Origin: Neodiprion pinetum
Lineage: Eukaryota; Arthropoda; Insecta; Hymenoptera; Diprionidae
Length of the DNA: 64,000 bases
Reading direction: 5' to 3'
Assembly: GCF_021155775.2 (NCBI RefSeq)
Contig: NC_060235.2
Span: forward strand, 20,327,598 to 20,391,597
Below are positions 1-13,790 of the stretch, piece by piece. Each line of letters starts with the position of its first letter. The first letter of the stretch is position 1. The notes beneath the pieces were generated by a model. It did no database searches. It was given only the letters and a program-made list of their open reading frames with translations, and was not told the origin of the DNA. The translations under genes were made by a program, and so were the position numbers.

Positions 1-3000
1 ATTCATAACAAAAATTATTATGCACAGTTCTATTCCACGAATATCTATGTAAACAAAAAAAAAAAAAATTGAAAAAAAAAACTACATGCAATTTTCTAAA
101 ATCATTGTATCGTACCTGATATATATCATATATATCAGAAACTGGCAGTACGGAAGGAAAAAATTATTCAATCGGTAGACGAAGGCACGTTTAACGTCGA
201 TCGTAGAAAATCCGTATCAATTAATTATCTCATTGATTAATCATTCTCGTCCCGATTGAACCGAATAATCATGTTTTTCACCCAGTGCATCATCTTTGCA
301 TTATTACATATTATATTATACACATAGCACGCCGAATAACGCGCAGAAATAGTTAAAAGGAAAATATATATATACAAATATATATATACATAAAAATCGT
401 ATTTGATGAATAAATAAGATAACGAGCGTTATATACCTGACGGTATGTATCTATATGGAAAAAAAAAAAAAAAAAAAAAAACACAGACACACATCTACAT
501 CACAGATCATAAATCGGGTACCTAAGAAACTATGTAACAAGTTGTACATTTATAATAGAAGATGCAATAAAACATAATCGAAATCGAAACACACGTGTGT
601 CAAAGTTGAATTTTGACGGCACTGAGAATTTGATGATGAAAATTGAAAAAAAAATTCTTTTCTCCCATTTTATTCACGACTGATAAGTTTCACTCGTATA
701 CGAACAAAATATCTTTCGAATTATAATGCAAAATGGTCGCTCGTACGTAATTATGTGAAAAAAAAAAAAAAAAATCTTTTTTCGGTTAATATGAAAAATT
801 TGTCAACATTATAATTTTTCCAAGCTATTTAGGTACATATTTTTTACTTATATATTACTGCAATGTAACTGAACGAAAGCTGTACGTTAAGCTTTTTTTA
901 TTTGAGCATATAATTTGTCTGAGTCCGGTTTTTAGATGTCGAGGAAGGTTTTGAAACTTTCGAAAATCTACCGTTCTACTTCATTGGTTCAACTTTGCAG
1001 AACGGTTACAACGTAACTCGAAGAATTATCAGATTATTTGAGAAGCCTGGCTGTGCAACGTGCAGGAAGAGGGAAACGAAGCCTCAAGAATGATCGAAAA
1101 GAAGAGAAGAAAGAAAAAATACATCAGCTTTGTTACGATATTTATTTTAGAATTTGTACGCTCTGTCGTCCATATGATTTCACAGAGCGTACCGATTCTT
1201 CAATAAGTGTCGTTAACGACAAGCCTCGTGAATCCCGAACATCACGGTCCTCGGTCAAACAAATTTGCCGCATCATCGAAGGGTGAGTCTGTTTTTTACT
1301 GTATAATATTTCGCCAGGATTAAATATCCGGATATTTTCTCGTGTGAGAAAAAAACGAAGATAAAATTTAGAGCCTGAAACAGGGACAATTAAGTGATTG
1401 AGCTTTACGAGATTTTCTTTTCCTGAGAATTATTACATTTCATGTACTGCGATAACTCGCCCGGTGCTGTCGAAGTAAAAGCTCTTTGTCGAGGAATAAG
1501 AATCGAAAGAGGGTAAGGAGCTTTTTTTATACAGATCGACCGCCACGCATTTCGAGGAGTTTTAGTTGAGGGATCATTTTTTACAACGGTGATCTTGCAG
1601 CTTTTTTCCCCAAGGCTAAAGCTCCCAACGGCCGATATACGTACACTTTTACCTAGAGATTAATGACTTCGCGAGTAGCGACTAATTAAAAATTCATTTC
1701 CACTTCCCTGTCAAATTCTACATTATATGCGTGCAGCTTCCCCCCAGCTTTTAACGGGGAAATGAAGATATTCAAATAGCGATTTGAAGAATTTAGCCAA
1801 ATCCCACGGAGTGATGATACAACGTTTTCAGCTCTTCTTTCATCCCTCATATCAGGATATTATACTCTAATCTTTTCCTAACTACAGGGTTAACCCTTTT
1901 CCAACCCTTTGATTAATCGTTTTTCAAAAGTATCGCCTGTCGACTTCTTCCTACGGGTAGAACAGGTCGAACTAATAATCAAACCGTAGATGTTGGCGAG
2001 AATATTTCATATCGGATGATTTCATAACGTTTGCTGGAAATCAAAATACATAATTATTGGACTACGCAATAATTTAATTTCGCCATTTCGACGCATCAAA
2101 TGTTTCCACATTTTCGAGCTTTGACATAGTTTTCATAATTTTCCGTTTCAAATGTTTCAAGATTGTTTTACAATCGTAGTAAATTCTATTTGGTAGATTG
2201 AATATTTTAATCGATAAGCTCGACGCTTGCAATTTATATTATCAGAAAATCTCCAAAATCGGAAAGTCGCACAGAGTATGGCGTAATTATCAGTCGATAG
2301 TTGGGTAAAAATTGTGAATGAAAGGACGATGAAGACGCCGGCAGGAGCTTTCAGAGCTTAGCGAAATAAGGAAGACTTCGGGTACCTAATAAATATGCTA
2401 ATGCAGCTAGCGGTTGAATGATTTAAGCGAAATTGCGATCACACGAGGCTTGGGCCATTTATTTTTTCGCATTTTCTTTCATTTTTTCTCTACTTTTTGG
2501 TATGAGTTTTTTTTTTTTCTTTGCAACGGTTTGAATCAGCTTACAACGAAGAAGAAATTTATTTACACATGAGATTTTTTCCGTTATCGCCGGTTAATTT
2601 CTTCCTCAAAAGACGAATCAAAGAAAACAAAAATAAATAAATAAATAAATAAATAATTGTAATAAATGAACGAATAGTAAAGAATTTCTTGCACCGCAGG
2701 AAGCAATAATTTTATTACATCCATCTTCGCCGAAGCGAGTTTATCCAGGAAAAAGGGGGAAATTGAAGTTCTATACATGTACCCACTTTTCACACCGCAA
2801 CGCAATCTTGTAAGTCGCTTCAACATCACGTTGCTTTATTATACAGGGTTGTACGGCTATATCGCATCAGATTTTATTAACCTCGGGCGGATAAAAAACG
2901 CTCAAGGTAATTCAGAGACTCAAGCCATGGTACGTAAATAACTTTATGCAAAATAATATTTTCCTCGTAATTTGCTTACCCCAGCTTACGTAGACGTATA

Positions 3001-3372
3001 ATAAGCTTTCTTCACTGAGGTTATAAATACGATTATTAAATGGGACGTACGTATACTAACTTCCCAAGAATTACATGGAAACCGCCTCCCGACTTTATAC
3101 TCATTATTCAGCCCTCACAAAACCGGAGCCCTACAATTTTTCTACCTTTTATTATAACCGAAACCGATGAAATACAATTGAACACGGAGATAAATTTTAT
3201 TGTCATCATCTTCATACCAAGTGACTATTTCGTGTAATCAATTGTAGTTGCCAGTACTTCACTTTTTGGCTGTTACAAAATTAAATTTGTTGTTTTTCTT
3301 TTTTTTTTTTTTCAGTTAAATAAGACATTCAGATCGATTTATAGTTGCAGCAATATCAAATTATCGCAACTG

Positions 3373-3398
3373 CCCCCCCCCCCCCCCCCCCCCCCCCC
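3373..3398 (+). repeat. Poly-C tract (26 nt)
   Basis: An uninterrupted C run followed by an A-run. Confidence 0.95.
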
Positions 3399-4659
3399 AA
3401 AAAAATAACATCATTCTGGTGAGCATAACAAAAAAGTTTATTGCTAACACATACTAGATTTTTTGATCAGAACTAAAAAGTTCATTTCAACTTGATATTC
3501 GAAACTTTACTTCCCGGTTACGACGAGAAATAAAAAATAGACGAATACTGTACAGCAATCAAAAACCGAAATCGCTCTCAGTGTGTAACCTGACGTATAT
3601 TCGAAAATTTGACGCAATTCGTCTTTCACTCGGGACCCGGTGTTGATTTCCGAGGGGTAGTGATTTTAATTAAGATAAACGCTAAACACCGTTGTATTGA
3701 AATGCAAATTTCTCAATAATTTTCACCAGCGAGTTAAACCGGCGTAAATATTTGTCTTTAGCAATTCCCGTCAAACGAGTGGGATATACTGCAGGTACAT
3801 CCTGGTGTAAAACAAAGCTTTTGTCGTGCTTATCTGGATAACAATCTGCGGGATCACCTCGATCGATAAGGGACAAATTCTCGCGTGTTTATAACGTCAG
3901 TCGTTTACACACGCATACGTGCATTTTACATATGTATGTACAGAAATATTCGTATGTCACGTATAATCGAGCTACGCATGGATTGTAATTGTCTTCTTTG
4001 ACCTGAATCCAACATTAACAATCATATCTGTTAAAAGGGGGGTGTAGATAATTATTTTTTCCTTTAACAAATTCATTGATGCTTCTGGTATAAAATGCAA
4101 AATCGATATATTTTTTTCACCTTCCTCATAAGCGTTCATCGGATTCCACGCGGTCACTTTTTTTTTATTCTTCCGAAAATCACCTTCCGAGTGGGACGGT
4201 ACTTTTTTACCTGGCGATATGAACATTTTAAGAGCGATATTCCGATACCTATTTTCTAGTACAACGCCGTTCGATTGCACGGTAAACAGTCCTGAATATT
4301 ATGACGATGACGATCGATGAATTCACGACTATCGTCTGTAACTTGTGTCATTACGTCGTGTTGAAAAATTTGAAAAATATTTGCAGCATGTTGATATCCG
4401 AGTGGGAGAATTATACAGAAATGGAGGGTCGTTCACTGAAGCAATTATAAGTCGGTTGTAAATTTAACAGAGTTACAAATCAAATTTTAAATCAAAGAAA
4501 CTCAGAACGTCAAAATTTTTTATGAAATCATGGAAATCGTGGAAGTGGTTTATCGAGTCTTGCATTAATAAAAGTAAGCTAGTGGAATTCAATTAATTGT
4601 ACCTCCGTACGTCGAGTGTTTCTCATTGACGTCTGCGTCTTGTTATGTCATCACTTTCA

Positions 4660-5020
4660 TTGATTTCTGGCTCACCAATTGATTCAGATTGATTTTCGAT
4701 GACTTGTTGCGACTTCATGTAATCCTATGTAATTCGGAAATGACTAAATTTTATTTAAATCACTGGATTCGAGTGATTTCTATCGATTTTTAACTCACTT
4801 TTCAGTGAATTTCGTTCACTTCCGGCTGCACCAAATAATTTTGAATGACCAGCAATGAATTTGCAGCGGTTTAGATGATTCACAGTGTTTCTTTTGCGAT
4901 TTCCTGTAATTCGATCAATTTCAATGATCACTCGAAATCGTCTGGAGCGGTAGGAAATCAGTGAGGATCACTTGTTGAACTGAATATGATTACAGGAAAT
5001 CATATAGAACGCTAAAAAAT
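4660..5020. repeat. Degenerate short-word array (GATT/AATCA-rich)
   Basis: GATTTC, AATTGATT and AAATCA-type words recur frequently, with no clean period. It is probably an old tandem array. Confidence 0.4.
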
Positions 5021-6033
5021 CAAATAAATGTAAATCAATTGATCAACTGAAAATTTGTGGGAAAAAATGAACTGGTTTAAGTAGATACAAATTTAGTTTC
5101 TTTCTAATCTGATTAAAGCTAATATATAATTTATAAATCTAGTTTAATTAGATGAAAATATTTTGAGATGTAATCAGATTAATTCATATCTGCAAATTGT
5201 ATGTATTTAGATCAGATCAGACAGACAAAAGATGCGTCTAATTAGATCTATTTATTTATTTTTTTTTCGAGATCGAGTTAACGGAACCAACTAAATAATA
5301 AATTAAAAATCATTATAAGTCACTTGATATCCGTAAGTAAAATAAAAACATCCCCTCGTCAATAATTATATCGTGAAATGATCGCACGCTCGAAAAAAAT
5401 ATTCTTCTAAACTCGTTTGAAATGGAAAAAAAAATTCAAATTTAATACGAGCCTATTATATAATTTACTTTTATTTCATTCGGTATAAAATTGATTTCTA
5501 CCTGAATGTTTTTTTGTTTTTTTTTCTATTTCGAAGAACAGAATTTATTTCTAATAGTTTTGTATCCATATAGATTTTTTTCCCGGGTGTTCATGCTGAC
5601 CGGATTTAGGAAAGCGTGCATAAAACTTGTCGAAAGAAATGAACAAACTGCGGGTAGAGACATGGAGGTGAATCCAAGATTGAATTTTATTTCAGGATAG
5701 GTATTCGCTCTGCGCAAGAGAGTAAGATCGAAGCTTTATTGCTTTTCTGACCCAGATGGAAGTTTGATGGAAATCGTCGAGCGCGCCGCTCTTCATTGTC
5801 GTTTTATCGAATAGACTATATATTACTTATATATTATTCTATAGGAAGAGAATATAAAAGGGAGAGGGGGAAAGAGAGAAAGGGCAGATTGTTCGTGTCG
5901 GCGACACGCATCAGGCTCGTTATCGCAGTCCCAACATGTTCGATCAGTGCTTTTCCTGCAAGCTCTGGGAATCACCCCAATAACCGCTGGTCGGCGGTTC
6001 CGCGTGTACATGAATATAGGTATATAGGGGTGC

Positions 6034-6035
<2 letters not shown>

Positions 6036-6085
<50 letters not shown>
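6036..6085 (+). repeat. (TG)n microsatellite
   Basis: About 25 uninterrupted TG units followed by TATATA. Confidence 0.95.
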
Positions 6086-6093
<8 letters not shown>

Positions 6094-8243
6094 TAGAAAA
6101 AACATATTACACGCGATAATATCTCGGTTATATACGTGCGGCGCTAACGGCTCTCATACCTCCAAACGCGAAAGCTGGAAAGGTCGAAAGCTCGCACTCC
6201 TGCAATTGCGTATACGTACTACACGGGTCAATAAAACAAAATTGTTACGTTTGAGTTTATATTTAGATAAGTAAAATTTGATTCTATACATCGAATAATA
6301 ACCAAGATCTTCATTTGTTACTTATAAAGTTTGCTTTTGGCTTTTTAATGTTGATAAATAACACCGGTCAACACGAATTTTGAGTCCCGGTTTTAGATGT
6401 CAAATTTTAATTTCTTCCATGTAACTAATAGAAGAAAGAATAGTTTCCTTTGATAAAGTTTGCTTTTGTAGAAACCGGAACGATATTTAGGATTTTCAGA
6501 AAAATTACCTATTTTCTCAAACATTTATTGTAAATAACAATTAAACGAACTTTAGTTTCGCATTTAAATCGATTTGGTTCAAAAATTTAAAGCACTTTTG
6601 ATCAAAAATTGAAATGCGAACCGAATTTTGTTTAAACGTCGAATTTGTGACATCTTTTTCTCGCATCTATACAGTTCTTATTGAAATTTGTTTTCTTAAT
6701 TTTATCAGAAGATATTGGCAAGTTGTGTATTTACCAAAATTTAAAAGTACGTTGAGTCTATCATACGATGATTTTTCTGGAAAACCAAAGAGAGAAATGG
6801 AAGTACAAGAATTACAAACGCAAACTTCAATATCGATTCTTCATTACAAATTGTTCCGAAACGGCTAAGCAAAATTTATTAAATTTTTCGAATTTTTATC
6901 TACGCGATAAATCATTTTATCCAAAACATTAGTCTCTGCAATACAATAAAACATTTTTTTTATCATGCCGGTATCGTTGAATATTGATTTCTTCGAGATC
7001 CTACTCATACTGATTTTGATTATAAAACAAAAATACAGAATTTGTTACTGGCCAAGAAAGAAAACAATCTGTCCCGATTATAACGTGCGAATAATAATTT
7101 TTTCAGCAAAAATAATCAATCTTGAACCGAAATAGAAAGAACGTACTAGATATTTTGCTTCGAAATAAAATATCGATATAATCTCAGCCCTTTTTTGTAT
7201 AAATTTTGTCGCTTCGATTACCCACACTTTTGATAAAATCATCATAGAACAACGAGTACAATAATTCTAACGAAATGAAATTAACGAAAGCATTTATTTC
7301 GAACTCGAGAACTCCTCGATAAAAGTTCTCGGACGATTCCTGGTCCCTGAAAGTCGGAAAGCGCCGTTTCCGAGGCTTTTCCACGTAGAGCCGAGGCGAG
7401 CCGAGGCAAAGGAAGGGGTTGATTGTAAGATACGCGTATTAACAGGCATAGCAGCCCCCCTCAAGCCGCGGAACTCGGTGCCTCGAATGCTCGAGGCTTT
7501 GCGGACATCCCAAGCCGAATGCTTCGAGCTCGTTCCAAACCTAGTTAGGGTATAATCCTCGACAACGAACGGCAAATTGCAACTTAATTCCTCCACTTAA
7601 ACGTCCAAAGTGGTATTAACTGCCGTACCTTTTCCAACTTCCTGTGTATACGTACCTTTACACGGCGTCGTATTGCATTTACTAGCATCTGATGCTGAAG
7701 AATTCTCGCTAACTAAAGTATGGGTATAATCACTATCGATGATCCAAGAAAAACATTGACGATGAATAAAAAAACGTCGAAAATTTTCGATTAAAAACTT
7801 GTTTGTTTTTTTTTTGTTCTTCAGGAAATCGGACAAGATTTTAACATCGAATTTTTTGGTCTGCTAATTATTATATTTATTTTTTTTATTCTTTATTTCG
7901 TTCGAAATATTTACCTCGTTTGATTCTTCGGTTATAGATTTTTCAAAAATTCGCAGTTGCAGCTATTCGAATGAATATGTAGCTTGAAAACAAAAAAAAA
8001 AAATATCGATAAAAATGTATCGCGTGTTTTTTTTTTTTGTTCGTCGTGAATTACAGATTCGTGAAAAATTATCCACTTGTTATGTACTCAAGATGTCAAA
8101 AACCAAACAGAATTACATAATTAATATGTGACGCGGTAAATTGGATTTTTTATTTTTTATAGTCCTAAAATACATGACATTTTCAAAAACTCGCTCTGCA
8201 AAGTATAGAATAAATATGCCCATACCTACATATGTATATATAT

Positions 8244-8422
8244 TGTAACGTTTTAGGCGTTACGTTAATAAAATATGGATCCGCGAGTTTACTTATTAAG
8301 TCGAAGAAATCAAGAGCGCGAATAACAAGCCAAAATCAAAGGCGAAATTAAAATGTTGTGAAAAGCTTTTAATGCGTAATACGTGTTTCTCGTTTAAAGT
8401 CTGAAACAAGACTGTTTTTACA
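8244..8422 (+). mobile_element. Possible solo LTR with primer-binding-site remnant
   Basis: The segment starts TGTAACG and ends TTTTTACA, i.e. TG..CA, and has an internal AATAAA near 8267. Ten bases after it comes TTGGCGCAGC, similar to the tRNA primer-binding sites of insect Gypsy elements. No second LTR or coding region is seen. Tentative. Confidence 0.3.
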
Positions 8423-9059
8423 ATAATATCGGTTGGCGCAGCAACCTTATTCTTTTTAAAGACATAAGAGGTTTATAAACGTCTTTTATCTATGCTGACT
8501 ACTAGATCATTAAAGAGAGGGCAAAACGGGTGATTTCACCCTTTGTAACAATATGTATATATATATACATATACATATATATACACGTACGTGTAATGTT
8601 TCTGATGTAAGAAATAAAAATGATATTTCCATACCTGATGTGTCGATTTCCTCGATTGATTTTAGCGCTCTTCGTTCTTCACGTTTCAGGTAAACGCCTG
8701 TTCTTTTTAGGGGGGTTGGATGTGAGAAAGACGGAAGTCTACACAGCACTCTCGTTTCTCCATTAAAATCCAATAGTGGAATAGTGATGTATTCCAAGAT
8801 TTGGTTCAACCAGCTTTCGCGTTTCGATGCACGAAACTGACTGATCGGGAGTCCCGACTTTCCATCTCGCGTTATAGTCGACGATTTGTACGGTAATTCG
8901 GCGTAAAGGATTTCAAGTAAAGGAATTCGAGTGAAGGTTTAAAGATTTTACAAAAAAAAAAGAAAAAAAAAAATGAGTCGTGTTTAATTTACTCTGGCGC
9001 ACAATATCGGAGAAAATGGTTAAATGGATTTTTCGTAATTCTGAATGCTTTTCACTTTA

Positions 9060-9480
9060 CGTGTAAGAAATTTCCATCAAATGATTGGTTTACATAATAT
9101 TTCGCTAGTTTTTAAAAATTTTTAAGATTTTTAATAAGATTCCAAAATACTTCAAAGACTTCAGATTTAGAATAATTTCACAGCATTTTACACGATTTCG
9201 AACAATTTAGAAAGCTTTTTAGGATTACACGGGATTTTAGAGATTTCAAAGATTTCCGATGATTCAACGACATTTCAGACGAATTCATGAGATTTCAAAG
9301 AATTTCAGAGGAGTGTAAAGAGTTACATGTAATTGAAAAAATTTCACATATTGTGCGACGATGATTTCACAATATTTCTTAAAATTTCATAAGATTCAAG
9401 AGGACTTCAGGCGATCTCAAGGATTTCATGTAATTTCAAAAATGTCAGAGATTTTTTAGGCGATTTGAAAGTTGTTCGAA
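9060..9480. repeat. Degenerate short-period repeat (GATTTCA-rich)
   Basis: GATTTCA, AATTTCA and TTTAGA words recur at roughly 10-20-base spacing with no exact period. It resembles the arrays at 4660-5020 and 28340-28930 in style, though the consensus words differ. Confidence 0.65.
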
Positions 9481-11170
9481 ATAAATGTAAAACGACCTCT
9501 CCAGCGGTACAACATTTAAAACCAATTACTATATCTTTGCATTTGAAAGAATAAACTGATTCACACCGCATCAGCTTTATTTTTAAATCTTTTTCCTTCC
9601 TCCCCTCCTTTTCTTTCGCGTATGAGAAATAATTACATTTTCATGAACAATTAATTGTAAGAAAATACTAATTCGTCCATTTAACGAACAATTGACATTC
9701 CTGAAAAGAAAAACCATCTCGAATAATACTTGCATAATATTGCGAAATTCACGCAAAATCAAGATTTTATTTAACGTTGAGTATGAAAAAATAAATCTCA
9801 AATCTAACAGCTGTAAATTTAAATATGGAATCAGATATCGCACACTTGAATCAAACGAACTTTGATCCGTGTCAAATCAGGCGTTTCACTGCATATCTCG
9901 CAAATCGATCAGTAAATGAATAAAAAATTGTTATGTTAGACCAGTTTTCTCACGCATATGCGATTAAAGAAATTTTTTTTTTTTCGGTGAATCGTAGTAA
10001 ATAACAAAACCCATCAGACTTGCAGTACAAACATAAACACACGTACCTACGTGGATGCATAGGAGCCGAGTTACGCGGACGAGTCGACGGGGTATGAAAT
10101 TCAAAGCAGCCAGGACTGCATGAATAATAATTCGAGTCACCCGGTAAACACGTATACAAACCTAACCACCTTCGAACCTCGTACCTACAGGCTTCCTATT
10201 ACACACCAGCGGGTGTTTTAGGCGCGATAAACTCATTGTCGCTCGGCACTGCAGCCCGCCGATGCCAATCACAGTTCTACATTGCACATTGCACTTCCCC
10301 CCGCTTGCAGTTATGAATGCAAATTGAGAACTGCGGTTAAGACCATCATCGCGAAGGATATTTGACGCGGAGTTGAACCAGTCGCGTTCAAAACTTTGGT
10401 AACAATAATACTCGACCAACGATAATAAGAACCGTCAGCTCGGGGTGGTGTGCAAAAATGCGAAAATCCAAAAAGTCGACGGGACGAGATCCCGAACGTC
10501 GAATTAACGACAGTTAAAAACGCGGAAAGATCATCAAAATTTTGACTCACACCCGTCAGCCTGCTTGTTCTTTTAAAATTGTAGGGAAAAAGCTCAGTTA
10601 GGCACCGATTGGAAAATTGTTGTTCAATGCATAGAATAAAAAAAAAAAAAATTAAAATTCTTATTTTTTCAACCCTGTGCCGAAATATTGATCGTCATCC
10701 GATTAGCAGTTTTTCAAGCATCCAAATTTAACCGATTAATTGTCATTTCTTCCTGTTTGGCAAACATTCATTGCGTATAATACTGAATATATTGAAACAT
10801 ATTGTAATAATGTACTAGAAAACATGAGAATAATATAGAGAGCGGTAAATAAGCTTACTTCATAGGTCTAAAAAAAAAAAAAAACTTTATGCGTCTTAAA
10901 AAAAAGTCAACTTTATAGGTTCATTTCGATCCTTTTATAGATAGTGATATACATATATTTTATATTACTTACCGATTCAGAAGAATTTCCAACACTATTT
11001 TCACACAAAAATTAAGCGCACACGGGTGCAATAAAGAAAAAAAAAAAAATACAATTCTCCGTGCAATATTTTTTACTCTCCAATTCCTCGGTTGGATTTG
11101 GTATTACAGTATTAACATATTAACAATTGGGATGAATTTGTTGGGATATTTTTCGTGCAGGGTCTGTACA

Positions 11171-11172
11171 AT

Positions 11173-11197
<25 letters not shown>
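11171..11197 (+). repeat. (AT)n microsatellite
   Basis: About 13 AT units just outside the TIR element at 11213. Confidence 0.9.
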
Positions 11198-11206
<9 letters not shown>

Positions 11207-11212
11207 ATATAT

Positions 11213-12302
11213 CAGGGTGTATGCGGGAACCAGAAAAGAAAAGCCCGGGTTTTTACCGAATTTTCCGGGTACCTTCACATAGATTACCGGTATTAATAGT
11301 ATAGTCGCGTTAATTTTCATATCGAAGAAATAACAAATCAATCATGTATTTTTATAACACCGTATTCTAGTCTTCATGAATGTTGTTTATAGTTTGCGAA
11401 ATATGAAATTCTATCATTGAAATCTGAGATCACAGCGATAACACTAATAATTTGAATACCTGAAATATGTTGGAGCTTTTATTCGGCATCGGGTACATCG
11501 CGTGTCTTATGGCAGATGATGGACGTATGCGCCGTTATACGACCTTTTACCACGCGTAAACGTAAAAACGTGTACTTTTCCGCCGCTCGTATTTACGCGA
11601 AAAATATGAAGATACATTCAGAAACGTTGAGATAGAAAAATTGCTCGATTAACGGTAAAATGTCGTACTGTCCGTTATGTCTTTTCATCACGAACTTTAC
11701 GAAAAATAATCACGTTCTCCAATGGTGTAAGGTCGCATGTATCCGCATACGTACGACCGTAAGCCTCCTTATACGTTACGTCCGATATGATTTTTTTTTC
11801 TGATAAAAATTAGTAGACCCCTCCCGACATCAATAAACCTTTACATTTCAACGGGTTTTGTAGCATTTGCGATAAAGAAAAAGAAAAACAGTTGGCGGAT
11901 ACGTCCATGTATCATCGACAAATGTGATAAATGAAACTGTATTTTGGTGCTGCTGAAAGCGCGTATCCACCTGCAAACAGGTCTTTTACCATTTCCATCC
12001 GTTATTCCAACTAATTTTAGTGTGTAAACATGCGTTTTGAGTGCTTTTATAGCGAATGCCGCGAAAAGAAGAAATTATACGACTTTTTGCTGCATACGTT
12101 CTTAGACCATTAGACACGCGATATTATTATACAATGTCAACCAGGCAGAATGGGAAAAAATGTCTTCTACAAAATATGAATTACGCGCTGAATGTGCAAA
12201 ATTTATCTTATTATCTCGGAGTACCAGAAAATTTTCGGTTTTTCCCGGTTTTTTCCCAGTATTTTTCGGTATTCCTGTTTTTCGCGGCACGTATACACTC
12301 TA
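11213..12302. mobile_element. Non-autonomous TIR element, about 1.09 kb
   Basis: The left end CAGGGTGTATGCGGGAACC pairs imperfectly with the inverted right end (TAGAGTGTATACGTGCC in reverse complement). Both ends abut TA-rich microsatellite. Short open frames inside have no recognised similarity. The ends resemble hAT-type TIRs, but no clear target duplication is seen. Confidence 0.45.
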
Positions 12303-13474
12303 TATACACACGCATATACATGTATATACATATTTCATTATTGTATATGAATATCGATGTAATTAAATAAGACGACCTTGAGGGTATTTATTATTCATCC
12401 GACGAGATTGAATAAAGCGGTTTTATCCATCATTCGTTCTGTATATACAAACGTGTGTGTACGTGTATGCCTATGACATAGGGACAAATAACTCGAGATC
12501 GAAAAGCACAATCGCTCTAAAGACTTGTTGATTTTTAGTTCGTTTGTTTGTTTGTTTGTTTTCTTCGTCACCTATATAAAATTATTAGTATACGACGAGC
12601 GAACTTTTTTTCAAAATATCTAATTAATACTATCATAATTGTCTGCGTATAATTTATATCGTATATATATATCAACTACAATGAAATAGAAATATTCAAT
12701 AATATCATTCGTCGCTACAACCGGATGATTCTTCGTTTTCTCCTTTATTATTACATATAATTCTTCATTTCGCGTTTAACGAATGATAATCTTTCTTTTT
12801 CTCCTCACTCGCGTAATGTCATTAAATTTTTTTGCTCAACTTTTTCTTCTAAGAATTTTTCATATTAAAGCCCATGATTCTTTATCATTTCTATAATGAT
12901 TTATTATGGATTTTTCGCACCACCGCGTTTCGATCAACGGTTCGTTTTTTGAATCGCTTTTCGATTATTACTACGACAACAAATTTGCAAATAAAATTAT
13001 ACACGAATCACTTGATTTTTTCTATTTATTCAACTTTTTTTTCTTCTCTTGTTGCTCGTTTCTTTTTTAATTCATATTAATTTACTAAAATATAGAATGT
13101 GGAGGAAGAAAAGGAAGGAAAAAAAAAACAAACACACACTGTACAACGCCGTGTGAATATTAAGGCAGGCTGACGACTGGCTGGCTAGCTTGAGCTTTTT
13201 TCATTCCCTCTCTTATGTATCCGTTATAATAGTTTCGGCAGCTCTTTATTTTCAATGTATAATATACGTTACCATTTCATGCTAGTTACTTCTTACCGGT
13301 TGCTGACTGATTCTGTAACAGATTGGAAGAAACAGAGTGTAGAAAAAAATATGCACACAGGAATATGAAAATCCTCGAATTATCGGGCCTTTAGGTATAG
13401 ACCGTTTACGAAAAACACGTTCATGAATTTTATCACGTTAGTAAACGAAACTTTGTCTTCGATCTGATATGTTT

Positions 13475-13790
13475 TCCGTGTAAAAATGCCTGATATTTTC
13501 AAACATTAAATCCATTTCGAGGCAGATTCTCAGGAACTGTCAAAAACACATTTTTGTACACACTTTGACACCTTTATACGTCAAGGGGATGAAAATATAT
13601 GGATACAATTCTTCAGTGTGACAAAGTAGCCATTTTTCAGTGGATCGAGAAATTCTCAGCGAATGAAAATTGTATCCGAATTGATTTATCAGTTTTTTGT
13701 CAGAATCTAAGGATCTTACTTCGACAATTTCGAGAAAATATATTTTTTGGTGGGTCCTGAGGATCTAACATAAAATGGACTTCGTAATCG
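13475..13790. repeat. Foldback repeat, family shared with 36330-36800
   Basis: AAATCCATTTCGAGGCAGAT near 13508 pairs imperfectly with the inverted stretch around 13770 (TCCATTTTATGTTAGATCCT in reverse complement). The outer sequence resembles the copy at about 36330-36800. Confidence 0.5.

Noticed and set aside
1038..1286. 82-codon frame ending at a GTGAGT donor-like site
   Set aside because: The donor-like end is suggestive, but the peptide is low-complexity and basic, with no acceptor or partner exon I could pair it with. Not enough to call an exon.
5796..6274. Cys/Val repeat protein frames
   Set aside because: Translation of a (TG)n microsatellite.
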